From positions 1 through 43,989 of IMG/VR virus record IMGVR_UViG_3300006874_000028: DNA of 43,989 nt; one strand, given 5' to 3'. Below, one piece after another: positions 7,310 to 16,718 of the stretch. The stretch is from a virus. Position numbers and translations under genes: made by a program. The stretch's first letter is position 1; each line of letters opens with the position of its first letter. The notes under the pieces were generated by a model. The model did not search any database, was not told the DNA's origin, and was given only the letters and a program-made list of their open reading frames with translations.

Positions 7310-9490
7310 TTATCGCAAGCCATAGTTAAGGAATGCCCTCACTTCAGGCACAGGGCTCAACACATTATAGGAATTGGTTGTTGAACAGTTCGATACTCTC
7401 ATCCATTGAGCATTCACTTCTCCAAGATTGGTTTGAAGAAGGCCGTCTTCTACTCGGCGAGCTGCAAAGCACACTACGCTTTGCTGAATAGGACGTGCGC
7501 GAGATGCAACAGCGGCGTCAATCACTACATCGTAATAACCACGGGCGTATGAGTTTTCGCCAAATGGTGGCACTATGGCAACGCCATTCTTTGTCAAGGA
7601 AATGGTTAGCGTAAACTCGCCTTCCACTGTCGCTACGTAGAAGGTTTGATTATTAACAACGAAACGGAAGCCCGCTTCCAGGGTGTGTTTCCTGTCAAGA
7701 GTGATAGTGCCATTGCTGGCAATGCTCACCACTTCATAGTCTTCATTGACAACGGGGAAATCAAACTTGCTGTCATATTCCGTTGTAATCGCCTCGCGCA
7801 CCAAGTCGTAAATAGAAGTGAGCTTTACATTGGTGTGCTTGTTCGGCGGAACGTAAAGGCGAGTGAGTTCCTTGCCACTTACAGTCTTCTTGACAACAAA
7901 ATTACCTTCAAGCGTGCCCATGTCAGTGGCCACATATTGATCCTGCAGCGTCAAGGGAAGCTGTTCGGGGGGTTCTGTCAGTAACAGGAAGGGATCTGCA
8001 TAGACAAAGCCATCAGGACTCACCAGAACGCCCTCTGTCACGGCATCATCAATAATCTGGAAGGGCTCGTTGTTCCCATCAGGGAACAACAGCGTAATGA
8101 TCACCAGATCACCGCCAGGAGCAAGCAGCAGCGACTCGGCTAGACCAAAATCACCGCCGTCGTCATCAGGAAGCGTGCCATTGAAATGACCCACTTCATC
8201 GAAGTCTGCAAACTCCGCATCGCGGAACACGGCAAGCTCAGTGCCGTAGTTCGCGAACATTTCCAGAGTCTTAGGCAAGCCCTGGAGAGTATTCAAAATA
8301 TTGCCGTTCGCAAAATCTTTTGCACGAATGGCAAACAATGGAAAGAAATGTGACGGCGCAGTGCCGCCAATAACGGGACCAATGTCGCGGCCATTGGAAA
8401 GATCGGCTCCATAGATGTCGGCCTTTTCACTCTCGCCGCCATCCACCTGCACACTCAATCCATACTTAAAGATGAACTGGGGCTCAACAAGGTAGCCAGT
8501 GTTGCTCACTTCCAAGGTGAACGGCAGCACAGGCGTGCCAAGGCTCGGCGCATCAAGGCTGTCAGGGATGAGCAGCTCGTGCATCAACACCCAACGGCCC
8601 CGAGGCACCTGCTTCACCGTTGCAGGAAGACCGTCTTGCTCGTCTACGACAAATGCATAGAAGCGGGCAGAGCTGGCGCCATACCAGCCCCACTCCACCA
8701 GATACATACAGTTCTTGGTGAAGTCAATGTTGGCACCGCTATAGCCAGTGCCATCCATCGGATCATGATTAAACTCACTCCGAGGAACGACAACTTCCTT
8801 CAGTAGGCCATCACCAGACGAGCGACGGTAGATGATTCGGAAATCATCTCCCTCACCAGCAGCCCTGATTTGGAAGAAGAAGCCATCTTGGCTGTCACCA
8901 ATGCCCCAGAGCTTCTCACATGCGGGAAGATCAGCAAGGCTCATCTGCACGCACACAGACATGCGCATCACGCGCCCTGTCTGATAACGGAAGCGCTTCC
9001 GCGTGCTCAAGCGAGCACGCTGGAAGCCGCCAGAGGCCTTAGCGAGTTCTACATTGATGCCACGACGGCGAATATCGTGACGGAATGAGCCAATGGGAAG
9101 CGGCGTGTAGTCAACTGCTACACGCTCAAGCTGACTCCATTTGGCACTCTCTTCATCATTCTCACCACTCTCATTCAAGCCCTGAATTTCCGTGACATAC
9201 ACGTCATCACGGAATGCATAATCGTCTGTGTAATTAAACAGACTCAGCGCTTCATCAACCCGTGGATTGCCAAGCACATCCACCTTGATTTCAGAAGGCT
9301 TCTCAAGATATTTATTGATAATTAGCGGAGTGCCTTCCAGTGGAACCACCACTGGCATGCTCTCCGCCATAGGCGCTTGCCCAACTGGAAACTCACCAGC
9401 TTCTTGCAAGACGGTGCCTGCATTGGCACCGCTTGCAACAACAATGCGTTTCTGACCTACTTCATGGGGAAGCTGGTAATACGTTGCCAT
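7310..9490 (-). CDS. Large putative adhesin, paralogue of the next gene (726 aa)
   Basis: No named family recognised. The first ~330 residues share ordered blocks with the 516-residue neighbour: LGNPRV (73-78), RYQTGR (168-173), VVPRS (234-238), WGWYG (267-271), then RGRWVLMHEL and LGTPVLPFTLEV. The remaining ~390 residues are unique, acidic and beta-rich, with an extra C-terminal domain. Cyanophage genomes often carry such big structural proteins near the tail tip. Duplication followed by divergence of the distal part suggests host-recognition proteins; this is inferred. Confidence 0.7.
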   Translation of the reverse strand: MATYYQLPHEVGQKRIVVASGANAGTVLQEAGEFPVGQAPMAESMPVVVPLEGTPLIINKYLEKPSEIKVDVLGNPRVDEALSLFNYTDDYAFRDDVYVTEIQGLNESGENDEESAKWSQLERVAVDYTPLPIGSFRHDIRRRGINVELAKASGGFQRARLSTRKRFRYQTGRVMRMSVCVQMSLADLPACEKLWGIGDSQDGFFFQIRAAGEGDDFRIIYRRSSGDGLLKEVVVPRSEFNHDPMDGTGYSGANIDFTKNCMYLVEWGWYGASSARFYAFVVDEQDGLPATVKQVPRGRWVLMHELLIPDSLDAPSLGTPVLPFTLEVSNTGYLVEPQFIFKYGLSVQVDGGESEKADIYGADLSNGRDIGPVIGGTAPSHFFPLFAIRAKDFANGNILNTLQGLPKTLEMFANYGTELAVFRDAEFADFDEVGHFNGTLPDDDGGDFGLAESLLLAPGGDLVIITLLFPDGNNEPFQIIDDAVTEGVLVSPDGFVYADPFLLLTEPPEQLPLTLQDQYVATDMGTLEGNFVVKKTVSGKELTRLYVPPNKHTNVKLTSIYDLVREAITTEYDSKFDFPVVNEDYEVVSIASNGTITLDRKHTLEAGFRFVVNNQTFYVATVEGEFTLTISLTKNGVAIVPPFGENSYARGYYDVVIDAAVASRARPIQQSVVCFAARRVEDGLLQTNLGEVNAQWMRVSNCSTTNSYNVLSPVPEVRAFLNYGLR

Positions 9491-9518
9491 GAGCAGTAAT
9501 TATCAATGTGAAAGGCGA

Positions 9519-11069
9519 TCAGCGCTCGCCCCAAGTGAGAGAGCCTGCAACAGTGTTGCCACTCACCGCAAGGCTTTCAGCAACCAGCGTGAGCACATCA
9601 CCAGACTGGCCCGAATCATTAGAGATTGGGCGGGTGAGGAACTCGCGGTTGAGACGGAAGATTTCCTGAAGCTCCAGGTTTTGACCGTCTTCGTTGCCAG
9701 TGAAGAACGTGGTGACAATCTCGCCACCAGTGATGCCAGATGCTGTGGTGTTGTACTCAACAGCAGAGAGCTGGGCGTTGGAAGTCCAAGCCACACCAGC
9801 TTCCTGCGGATCAAGAGTTGCACCACTCACTACCAAGCCGCTTGCATTCTTCACCAGCGTAAATTTGGTGGGCGATGTAGACGAAAGGTTGAGCATCAAA
9901 GGCACCACGCGAAGAATGTTCTTCGTTACAGCACCTTCCGCATTGACAATGTTCTCCTTGCAACGAATAGAGAGCAGCGGACGCGGCACACCAGGATTAA
10001 TCTGCACGCTCGATGATGCATGCGAGAAGATGTCATACTTTGTGGCATCGCCACCATCAATCTCAGCCTTGGTGCCGTAGATCTTCAGGAACACGGCCTG
10101 GGCGAGACTGCCAGTCTTGACAATGCGGAATGTCAGTGGCAGATTCGGATTGCCGAGGCTCGGGAACGGCAGGCGATCACAAGTGTTGATCTGGTGAATT
10201 GTCACCCACCGAGCATTCTTAGGCTCAGCACCGCCAGGTAGATTCTCGTCGACAGGCACGAATGCCATCAACTTACAAGCCGAACCGCCATACCAGCCCA
10301 TCTGGATGCGGAACATTGTCACGTTGGACAAGCTCAGCGTGTGAACACTGTTGCCCACACCATCGAGCTTGTCGCCAGTGAAGACACTGCGAGGAACAAT
10401 CTCTTCCATCACGGAAGGATCTTCAGGCAGCAGGCGATAACGATGGTTGAAATAAATAGAAGTGGGATCAGTGACTGTATAGTCAGTAGACCCCGCAGGT
10501 GCTCCGTGGTTCTGCGGAGTTTCACCAGAGTTGGTGCGACGAACGAAGAAAAGATCGTCGCCAATAATGCGAACGATATAGCCGTTCTTCTCGTCGAACA
10601 GGCCAGTTTCATGCGTCGCATTTATATTGCGAAGCATGCTGATGCCAAAGCTCACATCAGTGATGCGACCAGTCTGGTACGGGAATACCAGACGGCTCTG
10701 CATCTGCACCTCTGTAGAGTTAGGTGCGTTGGTATTGATGAGGAGCTGAGCGCCGCTCTCCTGAGGCAGGTGAGTGACAGTAGCGTGCAGGGGATTGCCT
10801 TCACGATCCTCAGTCAGCTTCCAAAGCTTGGGATCAATGGCAATAATGTTGGTGGAATCCCACAGAGCCAAGCTGGTCTGCACACGGGGATTGCCCAGCA
10901 GATCATCATGCACCTCAGAAGGCGCACTCAGATTGTCAAGAATGGGGATGGGAGTTTGGTCGCTAGCCAGCGCAACAGGCAGCGACTGCTCCATGGTCGC
11001 CTGACCCGCCTGGATAGGCTCCGATCTGCCAACTGTTACTACCTGTTGACCTTCTTCAATGTCAGGCAT
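9519..11069 (-). CDS. Putative adhesin, shorter paralogue (516 aa)
   Basis: Shares the block order of the 726-residue neighbour: LGNPRV (58-63), YQTGR (131-135), IVPRS (224-228), MGWYG (257-261), ARWVTIHQI, LGNPNLPLTFRI. It lacks the long C-terminal extension and ends GSLTWGER. The N-terminus (QPIQ-like SEPIQAGQATMEQSLPVALASDQTPIP, key part MEQSLPVALASDQTPI) is a motif frequent in phage virion proteins that bind another structural protein. Likely a virion surface protein expressed in the same operon; receptor unknown. Confidence 0.7.
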   Translation of the reverse strand: MPDIEEGQQVVTVGRSEPIQAGQATMEQSLPVALASDQTPIPILDNLSAPSEVHDDLLGNPRVQTSLALWDSTNIIAIDPKLWKLTEDREGNPLHATVTHLPQESGAQLLINTNAPNSTEVQMQSRLVFPYQTGRITDVSFGISMLRNINATHETGLFDEKNGYIVRIIGDDLFFVRRTNSGETPQNHGAPAGSTDYTVTDPTSIYFNHRYRLLPEDPSVMEEIVPRSVFTGDKLDGVGNSVHTLSLSNVTMFRIQMGWYGGSACKLMAFVPVDENLPGGAEPKNARWVTIHQINTCDRLPFPSLGNPNLPLTFRIVKTGSLAQAVFLKIYGTKAEIDGGDATKYDIFSHASSSVQINPGVPRPLLSIRCKENIVNAEGAVTKNILRVVPLMLNLSSTSPTKFTLVKNASGLVVSGATLDPQEAGVAWTSNAQLSAVEYNTTASGITGGEIVTTFFTGNEDGQNLELQEIFRLNREFLTRPISNDSGQSGDVLTLVAESLAVSGNTVAGSLTWGER

Positions 11070-11075
11070 GATTCC

Positions 11076-11753
11076 TTAAATCGATGTGATGCGGGGCTTA
11101 ACCTGCAGTGTGCCTAATACAATCGTATCTTCTTTCAGCACTCGTAGAGTACCTCCAAAAGAATTAGCGCTAAATACAGGCACGTTATTGACGGGCAATA
11201 TTTCAAAAGTTCGCTCGTCAATGATATCTAGCGTGTTTGCGGTGTAAGTAGCATTGTAGCCAGCCACGCTAGTTCCAGCAATGCGAATAATGTCAGAAGG
11301 GCCAAGATTATGGCGATCAACTGTAGTTACACGCACGCGATATGTGAGCAGCAGGGGATCAATTATTGTCCCTTGCACCATTTGAACAATGCCGCCGCCC
11401 TCTTCCACGTAGTACAGCTCTTTCAAGTCCCACAGATAGAGAGCGCCAATGTCGGCAGGGTCAGCGGCCTGCCTTCCCACGTCATAAGTGATGACGCGCT
11501 CGTCATAACCACTTGCAATATTGCGGCGCAAAGCCTCTGTTTGAGCAGAAGACAGTGCAAGCTTCAAATGGCCAGTAGCGGCAAGCTTTGTAATATTGAA
11601 CGTGTCAATTACATCGCCGCCAAACGTCTCTTTAATCTGTGCAATCACTTCGGAATTGGTGAAATCCCGATAGGTGCCAAGAGGCTTCTGGAAAGCAAGG
11701 TACAGCTCATCAAAGCTGTCACCTTCCCTCACGGTTACGTTAATGCTTTCCAT
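11076..11753 (-). CDS. Baseplate/fibre-type protein (225 aa)
   Basis: Begins MESINVTVREGDSFDELYLAF and DFTNSEVIAQIKETFGG, a layout like the BppU-type adaptor domain also suspected in the gene at 1700-2041. Residues about 145-200 (TTVDRHNLGPSDIIRIAGTSVAGYN ... FEILPVN) form a beta module often seen in fibre proteins (H-x-L/F-x-x-x-D-x-V-x-I). Its ATG overlaps the stop of the coiled-coil gene by one base (TGATG). Structural role inferred from domain style and location. Confidence 0.65.
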   Translation of the reverse strand: MESINVTVREGDSFDELYLAFQKPLGTYRDFTNSEVIAQIKETFGGDVIDTFNITKLAATGHLKLALSSAQTEALRRNIASGYDERVITYDVGRQAADPADIGALYLWDLKELYYVEEGGGIVQMVQGTIIDPLLLTYRVRVTTVDRHNLGPSDIIRIAGTSVAGYNATYTANTLDIIDERTFEILPVNNVPVFSANSFGGTLRVLKEDTIVLGTLQVKPRITSI

Positions 11754-12583
11754 CAGCCACTAATAAGACGGTCGAGGTTTGCAATAGCTTCGTTACGCAA
11801 CGACGTTGTGCTGCGCTTGGGACGCTTCAATTCATCGATGCGAGATAGAAGCTGATGCTTCTCCATCGTCAGTCTATCAATTTGCGAATGGAGACTTGCA
11901 TAATGCGTGGTAAGCGAGAATGCGTCCTCTACTTCCTTTTTTAATGCTTCGTTTTCACGCGCCATTAGCTCCAGGCGCTGGCGATAGTCGCTAATTGTTT
12001 CTTGAATGTCAGCAGGAGTGACAGTCCTCTCTACTACCTTCTCAATAACTACTTCCTGTTGAGAAAGGCGAGCGTCAATGGCGTCACGCTTGGCACTTGT
12101 CAACTCCGACACCATCGAAGCACTCTTGGCCTGCGCTGCTGCGGCCTTGCTCTCAGCGTCCGTCACTTCACGCAAGAGCTTGGCATTCTCCTGCTCAAGC
12201 CGCTGCAGACTTGCCGTCAGCTCGTTAATTTCATTCTTGAGCATCTTGGCCTCAAGCAGCTCGCCTTTCTTGCTCGCTGCTTGCGCACGACCAGGGCGCG
12301 ACTTAACAAGACCACGCACTTCTTCAATGCTCACTTCAGGAGCAGCGGGCACGCGCCAACGCTCCACATACTTCAAGCGGCTAATGTCACCCGTATCCTT
12401 CCAGTCGACAAAGTAGGGCATACCAGGAGGGCATGGAGGTAGCTCCACATCGACAATGCCATCCTCCACCTTGAAGGACAAATCCTTAGCAGGGGCGCCA
12501 ATGAAGGCGCCCCCTGCCTTCACGTAGAGTCGTCCGCTAAGAGGCCCGCTGGCCCCTTCTAGAAAGCCAACAATGCGTGTCAT
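11753..12583 (-). CDS. Coiled-coil protein downstream of the tail tip genes (276 aa)
   Basis: The N-terminal ~100 residues form a small beta-rich domain (SGPLSGRLYVKAGGAFIG; PPCPPGMPYFVDW). After it comes a long heptad-rich coiled coil (about residues 105-260, e.g. LKNEINELTASLQRLEQENA) and a basic end with KRPKRSTTSLRNEAI. No membrane segment. Possibly a stalk or trimeric fibre shaft connecting the tip to adhesins. Not recognised as a known family. An 8-bp GGGGCGCC hairpin lies within its coding sequence at 12,492-12,513. Confidence 0.6.
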   Translation of the reverse strand: MTRIVGFLEGASGPLSGRLYVKAGGAFIGAPAKDLSFKVEDGIVDVELPPCPPGMPYFVDWKDTGDISRLKYVERWRVPAAPEVSIEEVRGLVKSRPGRAQAASKKGELLEAKMLKNEINELTASLQRLEQENAKLLREVTDAESKAAAAQAKSASMVSELTSAKRDAIDARLSQQEVVIEKVVERTVTPADIQETISDYRQRLELMARENEALKKEVEDAFSLTTHYASLHSQIDRLTMEKHQLLSRIDELKRPKRSTTSLRNEAIANLDRLISG

Positions 12584-12585
12584 CC

Positions 12586-12993
12586 TTACACCTCGCGATA
12601 GGTGATCAAGGCCTGGTATTCAATGCCACTACTGACGACCGTTTGCAAGCCTTCTCCAGCGGTGGTCTGGAACAGCCCCATCGGACTGCCAAATGACAAC
12701 GGGGTGCCTGATGCGTACACGGGGAACGCAGGTGTCAATGTGGTGCCAGAGGCGCCGCTTCGGAACTGAACAGTGCCTCCGCTTGTTGCCGTGATGGCCA
12801 CGTTTAACACTCGCAGCTCTTTCGTAGCTACGCCAGATACCACCACTTCTCCGCTAGTACTCGCCACCCATGCGCTCTTGATGCCAGACGGCAAAATATC
12901 GTGTTGCAAGATGTAAGGCGTGCTTTCCGCGCCATTACCGACCGCCTGTACATAGGCAGAATTACCAGCGGCATCAAGACCAAACAGTGCCAT
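12586..12993 (-). CDS. Small virion protein (135 aa)
   Basis: Unrecognised. Gly/Ser/Thr/Val-rich, alternating beta pattern (VLNVAITATSGGTVQFRSG), no Cys and no signal peptide. One or two bases separate it from both neighbours, so it is part of the tail-tip operon. Size and composition resemble small lectin or decoration domains of virions. Function not assignable from sequence alone. Confidence 0.65.
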   Translation of the reverse strand: MALFGLDAAGNSAYVQAVGNGAESTPYILQHDILPSGIKSAWVASTSGEVVVSGVATKELRVLNVAITATSGGTVQFRSGASGTTLTPAFPVYASGTPLSFGSPMGLFQTTAGEGLQTVVSSGIEYQALITYREV

Positions 12994-12995
12994 GA

Positions 12996-13391
12996 TTAAA
13001 AAAGCAAAAACAGCAGACGCTGGTTTAATTTAGAAGAGCCATCAGGAAGTCGCACAGTGTCGGGCGACGTGAAATCAAATCTCAATGGCGATGCAACAAA
13101 TCGCTGGCTATAAGACCATGGCGACTGCCGCCTATTTATCCCGATTGTAGCAATCCTTATCTGATAAGACGTTCGTATATCGTAATCCTGCGAATCAATA
13201 CGCACGTAATCAGCAGTGGTGCGGCCAAGGTCCACCCATCGGTCATCCTCTTCGCGATATAGCTCTACAGCAAACTCCTTGATAAGTGGATTGTTTCGCG
13301 GCTCATGCCAGCATATTGCAGGATTAATGGCATTCAAAATGGAATACCCGCTGTATTGCGGCCATTTCCATGTCACTTCAATTTGCGCCAT
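12996..13391 (-). CDS. Fibronectin type III-like tail tip protein (131 aa)
   Basis: The order of strands IEVTWKWPQYSGYSIL, KEFAVELYREEDDRWVDLGRT, SYQIRIATIGINRRQSPWS matches a fibronectin type III repeat (W, Y/F-V-E, tyrosine-corner style Y-x-I-R-I). In lambda-like J proteins such repeats are fused to the C-terminus. Here the unit is a separate gene whose ATG overlaps the J-like gene's stop, so it may be a split-off J domain that binds the tip. Confidence 0.65.
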   Translation of the reverse strand: MAQIEVTWKWPQYSGYSILNAINPAICWHEPRNNPLIKEFAVELYREEDDRWVDLGRTTADYVRIDSQDYDIRTSYQIRIATIGINRRQSPWSYSQRFVASPLRFDFTSPDTVRLPDGSSKLNQRLLFLLF

Positions 13392-15370
13392 TAGGTGACC
13401 TTTAGTACAACACTGCCAGCACTAACCATTGGGGTGATGGCTAGGCCTGCAATTGATGTGGTCTCAGAAGAAAGCTTCGTGAAATCATCAACAATTGCAT
13501 ATTTATCTTCATAGTAAGCAGATGCCAACACTGTTATGACATTATCGTCCTCATTCAGTCCAATCACTCGATATTTGCGTGGTGTTACTCCTGCCTCGCG
13601 AATGATCCATGCTGCTGGCAGCGCAGGCTCCTCGGTGAACGATGGAGAGAAAGTAATGTTGTCGGTGGATCCTGGACTGCTTGTAACAGTCGCCACAAGG
13701 TCAAGACCATCCCCAGTGCGAATGATGATTTCATAAGTTTTATTGACTTCTAGGGACACTTCTCTGTCAAGTACCACTGCACTTGTTCCCACAGCAGCAA
13801 GCATACCCGCGTAAATGCCCACGCTTTTATAGGGGTCTGCAATTTCAATAACTTCACCAGGCATCAAAAAGAAACCTTCTGCTGCCACCTTAAAGGTAAC
13901 AGTTTCCGTTTCATTCAGATTGGTAACTAGCGCCCAACGCCCTACGCGCTGGGCTTGCCCTTGAGACGTACAGCCAAGTGCTCTCACCTCAAGCTCGCGA
14001 TAGCCATACCGATCAATGCCATCTCTATCTTCTACATATTCAATCTTTGCCTTGTAGCGATCATCCTTATCATTCCATGACACCAGTGCAACGGTTTTTC
14101 GTGCCTTAAGGCCAGTACCCTCATAAACAAAAGCTGGCTTTGTCAGTTCCCCACCATCAGACACCTCAACAATGACATTGGCGGGAGAAAACTGCTTCAC
14201 TGCTGAAGCTTGGCGATCCTGAGTGGCAATAATTTGCCCTTGCGCGTAATAAATCATCCCGCGAAATGCCGCCGCCAACGAATTCAGCACCTCATAGGCG
14301 TCACCACGATTGTTGATGTAGCCATTAAAAGTGAAACGCTTTTCCGTTCCGCCTCGACCATCAGAAACTATCTCATCGCAATACTTGGCAATAGGAAGAA
14401 GAGAGTAAATGTCAATATCTTCTTTATCAATAAAATCGCCACAGCCATAGCGAGAGTTCGTCAAGAGGTCATAAAACACCCATACAGGATTGTTATTTGC
14501 CTCTGTCTTAAAGCTTCCATCCCACACTCCCGAATAGGTGTTAGAGGCTCCGTCATAAATTGTTGGCACTTGTATTTTGATGCCAAGCAACTCAGCGGAA
14601 ATTTTTGGCACACTATCAAAAAATTCAGAAGAAACATTAAACCCCATCAGCGCCGAATTGGGATAGCGCAATGTATTTTCAATGATGCCGACAATCGCCT
14701 TGAAATAGAAATCATCATTGATTTTTAAATTGTCAGGATCGCCTGTATCTCTTCTCACCTTTACAGTCCATGGCCCAGTGCCAGAAAGGCTAAATTCATA
14801 TTCCGCGTCATAAGGCCCCCTCGACTTACCCTTGATACTTTCGCCTCTGATTTTAATTGTCGAACCAAGAGCATCAATAATTTGAATAGTAAATTTCACC
14901 TCACTCCCTTTAACATCACCACTCTCTTCTTCTACGCGGAACAGTGATGCCACTCCCACTCGCACAACCAATTTGCTCAATGTGGAACTGGTTGTAGTTG
15001 CAGATACTGGTCCAATGCGATTTTGTACTTTGATGCCCACTGATTGCTCGATGCGCACATCATTAAATCCCGGCAATGACGACTGTGCCTGCGTGCCAGT
15101 AGCAAAAGAAATGCTGGCACCTTCAAAATTTTTACTGCCATCTGGATTAACAAGAGGCGTATCATTCAAGAAGATTCTTTGCCCTCTTTGCTCGGCAGAA
15201 AAATTACTGGGAAAACCCTGCACTTCTCCCTCGCTAAAAAGTGCCAACACCTTTGCTTGAGCCTTGCTTCGCAAAGTGTCTGGATCTTCAACGGGGCCTT
15301 CGCCAGCACCTTTGCCGCCAGCACCGCTAATTGACCATTGCTGAACTTCGCCAGTGAGGTTGTCCTTCAT
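13391..15370 (-). CDS. Central tail tip / host specificity protein, lambda J-like (659 aa)
   Basis: Recognised by position after the I-like gene and by J hallmarks. These include AKVLALFSEGEVQGFP and GQRIFLNDTPLVNPDGS near the N-terminus, IQVPTIYDGASNTYSGVWDG and NPVWVFYDLLTNSRYGCGDF in the middle, then LNSLAAAFRGMIYYAQGQI. J proteins form the tail tip trimer and contact the receptor. It is shorter than lambda J (about 1130 aa) because the C-terminal fibronectin and fibre parts appear as separate genes downstream. It starts 3 bases after the I-like stop. Confidence 0.9.
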   Translation of the reverse strand: MKDNLTGEVQQWSISGAGGKGAGEGPVEDPDTLRSKAQAKVLALFSEGEVQGFPSNFSAEQRGQRIFLNDTPLVNPDGSKNFEGASISFATGTQAQSSLPGFNDVRIEQSVGIKVQNRIGPVSATTTSSTLSKLVVRVGVASLFRVEEESGDVKGSEVKFTIQIIDALGSTIKIRGESIKGKSRGPYDAEYEFSLSGTGPWTVKVRRDTGDPDNLKINDDFYFKAIVGIIENTLRYPNSALMGFNVSSEFFDSVPKISAELLGIKIQVPTIYDGASNTYSGVWDGSFKTEANNNPVWVFYDLLTNSRYGCGDFIDKEDIDIYSLLPIAKYCDEIVSDGRGGTEKRFTFNGYINNRGDAYEVLNSLAAAFRGMIYYAQGQIIATQDRQASAVKQFSPANVIVEVSDGGELTKPAFVYEGTGLKARKTVALVSWNDKDDRYKAKIEYVEDRDGIDRYGYRELEVRALGCTSQGQAQRVGRWALVTNLNETETVTFKVAAEGFFLMPGEVIEIADPYKSVGIYAGMLAAVGTSAVVLDREVSLEVNKTYEIIIRTGDGLDLVATVTSSPGSTDNITFSPSFTEEPALPAAWIIREAGVTPRKYRVIGLNEDDNVITVLASAYYEDKYAIVDDFTKLSSETTSIAGLAITPMVSAGSVVLKVT

Positions 15371-15372
15371 TG

Positions 15373-16014
15373 CTACGCTGAGATGTTTTCAGTGCTGATT
15401 GAAGAGGAAATAACCAATGGCGAAACGGCCAAATATCGCCCATACAGCAGCGGAATGGGGTAGCCCTGGGTGGTAAGCTCCACGGCCCGATCAAACATAA
15501 AGCTGTCTTTCTTCTTTGAATCAGTGCCAGGTGTTTGAATTGGTGGCGTGAGGAGGCCAGCGATCCCAGTTAAAAGCAGGCTTGCGCCAAGCCCAAACAG
15601 TACGGTGCCAACACTGGAGAGGCTTCCGACAGTTGCACCTGCTGCGGCAAGTCCACCCCCTGCGGCAACCGTGCCAATGCCTGGAATGAATGCCAAACCA
15701 ATCAGTGCTGCGCCCAATAAAATCTGGCCGATCGACATCCCCTTCCCCCCAGATCCAGCAATAACAGGAGCAATGATAAGCTGTTTGCAGCTCATCATCA
15801 CGCCGTCATAATTCATTCCTTCTGGATCTTCGTCAACAAGCTTGAAGCCCATTCCATTTTCATGGGCGCCACAAAGATAGTCCTTAAACCCATCGAGCTG
15901 GTTAGACAACGCAGAAATAACATCTCGTGGATTGCGCACCATGAACTTATACGACCTCCCGAAACGGCGTCCCAACTCCCCAAGAAGCTTCACTTCTACC
16001 ATCCGCCGCTTCAT
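15373..16014 (-). CDS. Tail tip assembly protein, lambda I-like (213 aa)
   Basis: The N-terminal ~85 residues (MVEVKLLGELGRRFGRSY; NPRDVISALSNQLDGFKDYL) match the ubiquitin-like domain of the lambda tail assembly protein I family. Residues about 95-165 form two hydrophobic, Gly/Ala-rich stretches (LLGAALIGLAFIPGIG; GLGASLLLTGIAGLL) usual in this family. The C-terminus (ELTTQGYPIPLLYGR) is the conserved end. Start ATG overlaps the K-like stop (ATGA). It is needed for tip assembly together with K, L and J. Confidence 0.9.
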   Translation of the reverse strand: MKRRMVEVKLLGELGRRFGRSYKFMVRNPRDVISALSNQLDGFKDYLCGAHENGMGFKLVDEDPEGMNYDGVMMSCKQLIIAPVIAGSGGKGMSIGQILLGAALIGLAFIPGIGTVAAGGGLAAAGATVGSLSSVGTVLFGLGASLLLTGIAGLLTPPIQTPGTDSKKKDSFMFDRAVELTTQGYPIPLLYGRYLAVSPLVISSSISTENISA

Positions 16015-16718
16015 GCTCTTGCGCCCTCATGCCTCAGCGTCTTAGTTGTTACTTTAGCCCAATAACCTCCATAAACACTTTTCTCTGACAACCTGTCCAT
16101 TAAGTGGTGATAAAAAGAATTGTCTTGCCCTGTCATTACTCCCACATGATTCGGAGATGGGGCGCCAACTTGCATTAACAAAATATCTCCTTTCTGCTCC
16201 GGGCTTTCTATCTCGTAAAACCCTTGCCGAGAATAATTATCAACGAACATAGTCCAACCCTTGTTTTCCCATTCCATTTCATCTCCCCGCTTAAAATCGT
16301 CAAGCTCAATACCAAGCTCCCTCTTGTAAAAATCTCTCACAATGGCATAGCAATCATGAATGCCATAAGTCCATTGGCGCCCCTCATAAGGGGCGCCTCC
16401 AGTGGGGTCAGCGTAGAAAAAATCTCCCGATGGTGCATGGAAAACAATCCACGGCACATTGCTTTGTTTGCATGCCGCTATATCGGGCCGTGAAAAGCCC
16501 CTTGTGCCACCAACGTGCGAATGATACACCGCCTCCACTTCTCCCATCGCAGAAGCTTTTATGTAGTCTTCGGCAGTAATCGTGAAATAATCGGAAGGCG
16601 ATGGGGATGAATTGTGACAAGAAACAATCGCCCCATTGACAATCAATCCGCAACATTCATTAGGAGAAGCCTTGCGGGCTTCTCCTGCAATAGCCTGTTT
16701 AATTGAAAGTGGAATCAT
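16011..16718 (-). CDS. Bifunctional tail tip peptidase, lambda K-like: JAMM + NlpC/P60 (235 aa)
   Basis: The N-terminal domain has a complete JAMM metalloprotease signature: Glu21, then His66-Ser-His68 and Asp79 with the standard ten-residue spacing. The C-terminal domain is NlpC/P60 cell-wall peptidase: Cys123 in YGIHDCYAIVRDF, His in SPNHVGVM near residue 187. This matches lambda K in architecture and place. Probable roles are tip assembly and local peptidoglycan opening. It overlaps L and I genes by 4 bases each. A perfect 9-bp GC palindrome lies inside (16,376-16,397). Confidence 0.92.
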   Translation of the reverse strand: MIPLSIKQAIAGEARKASPNECCGLIVNGAIVSCHNSSPSPSDYFTITAEDYIKASAMGEVEAVYHSHVGGTRGFSRPDIAACKQSNVPWIVFHAPSGDFFYADPTGGAPYEGRQWTYGIHDCYAIVRDFYKRELGIELDDFKRGDEMEWENKGWTMFVDNYSRQGFYEIESPEQKGDILLMQVGAPSPNHVGVMTGQDNSFYHHLMDRLSEKSVYGGYWAKVTTKTLRHEGARA

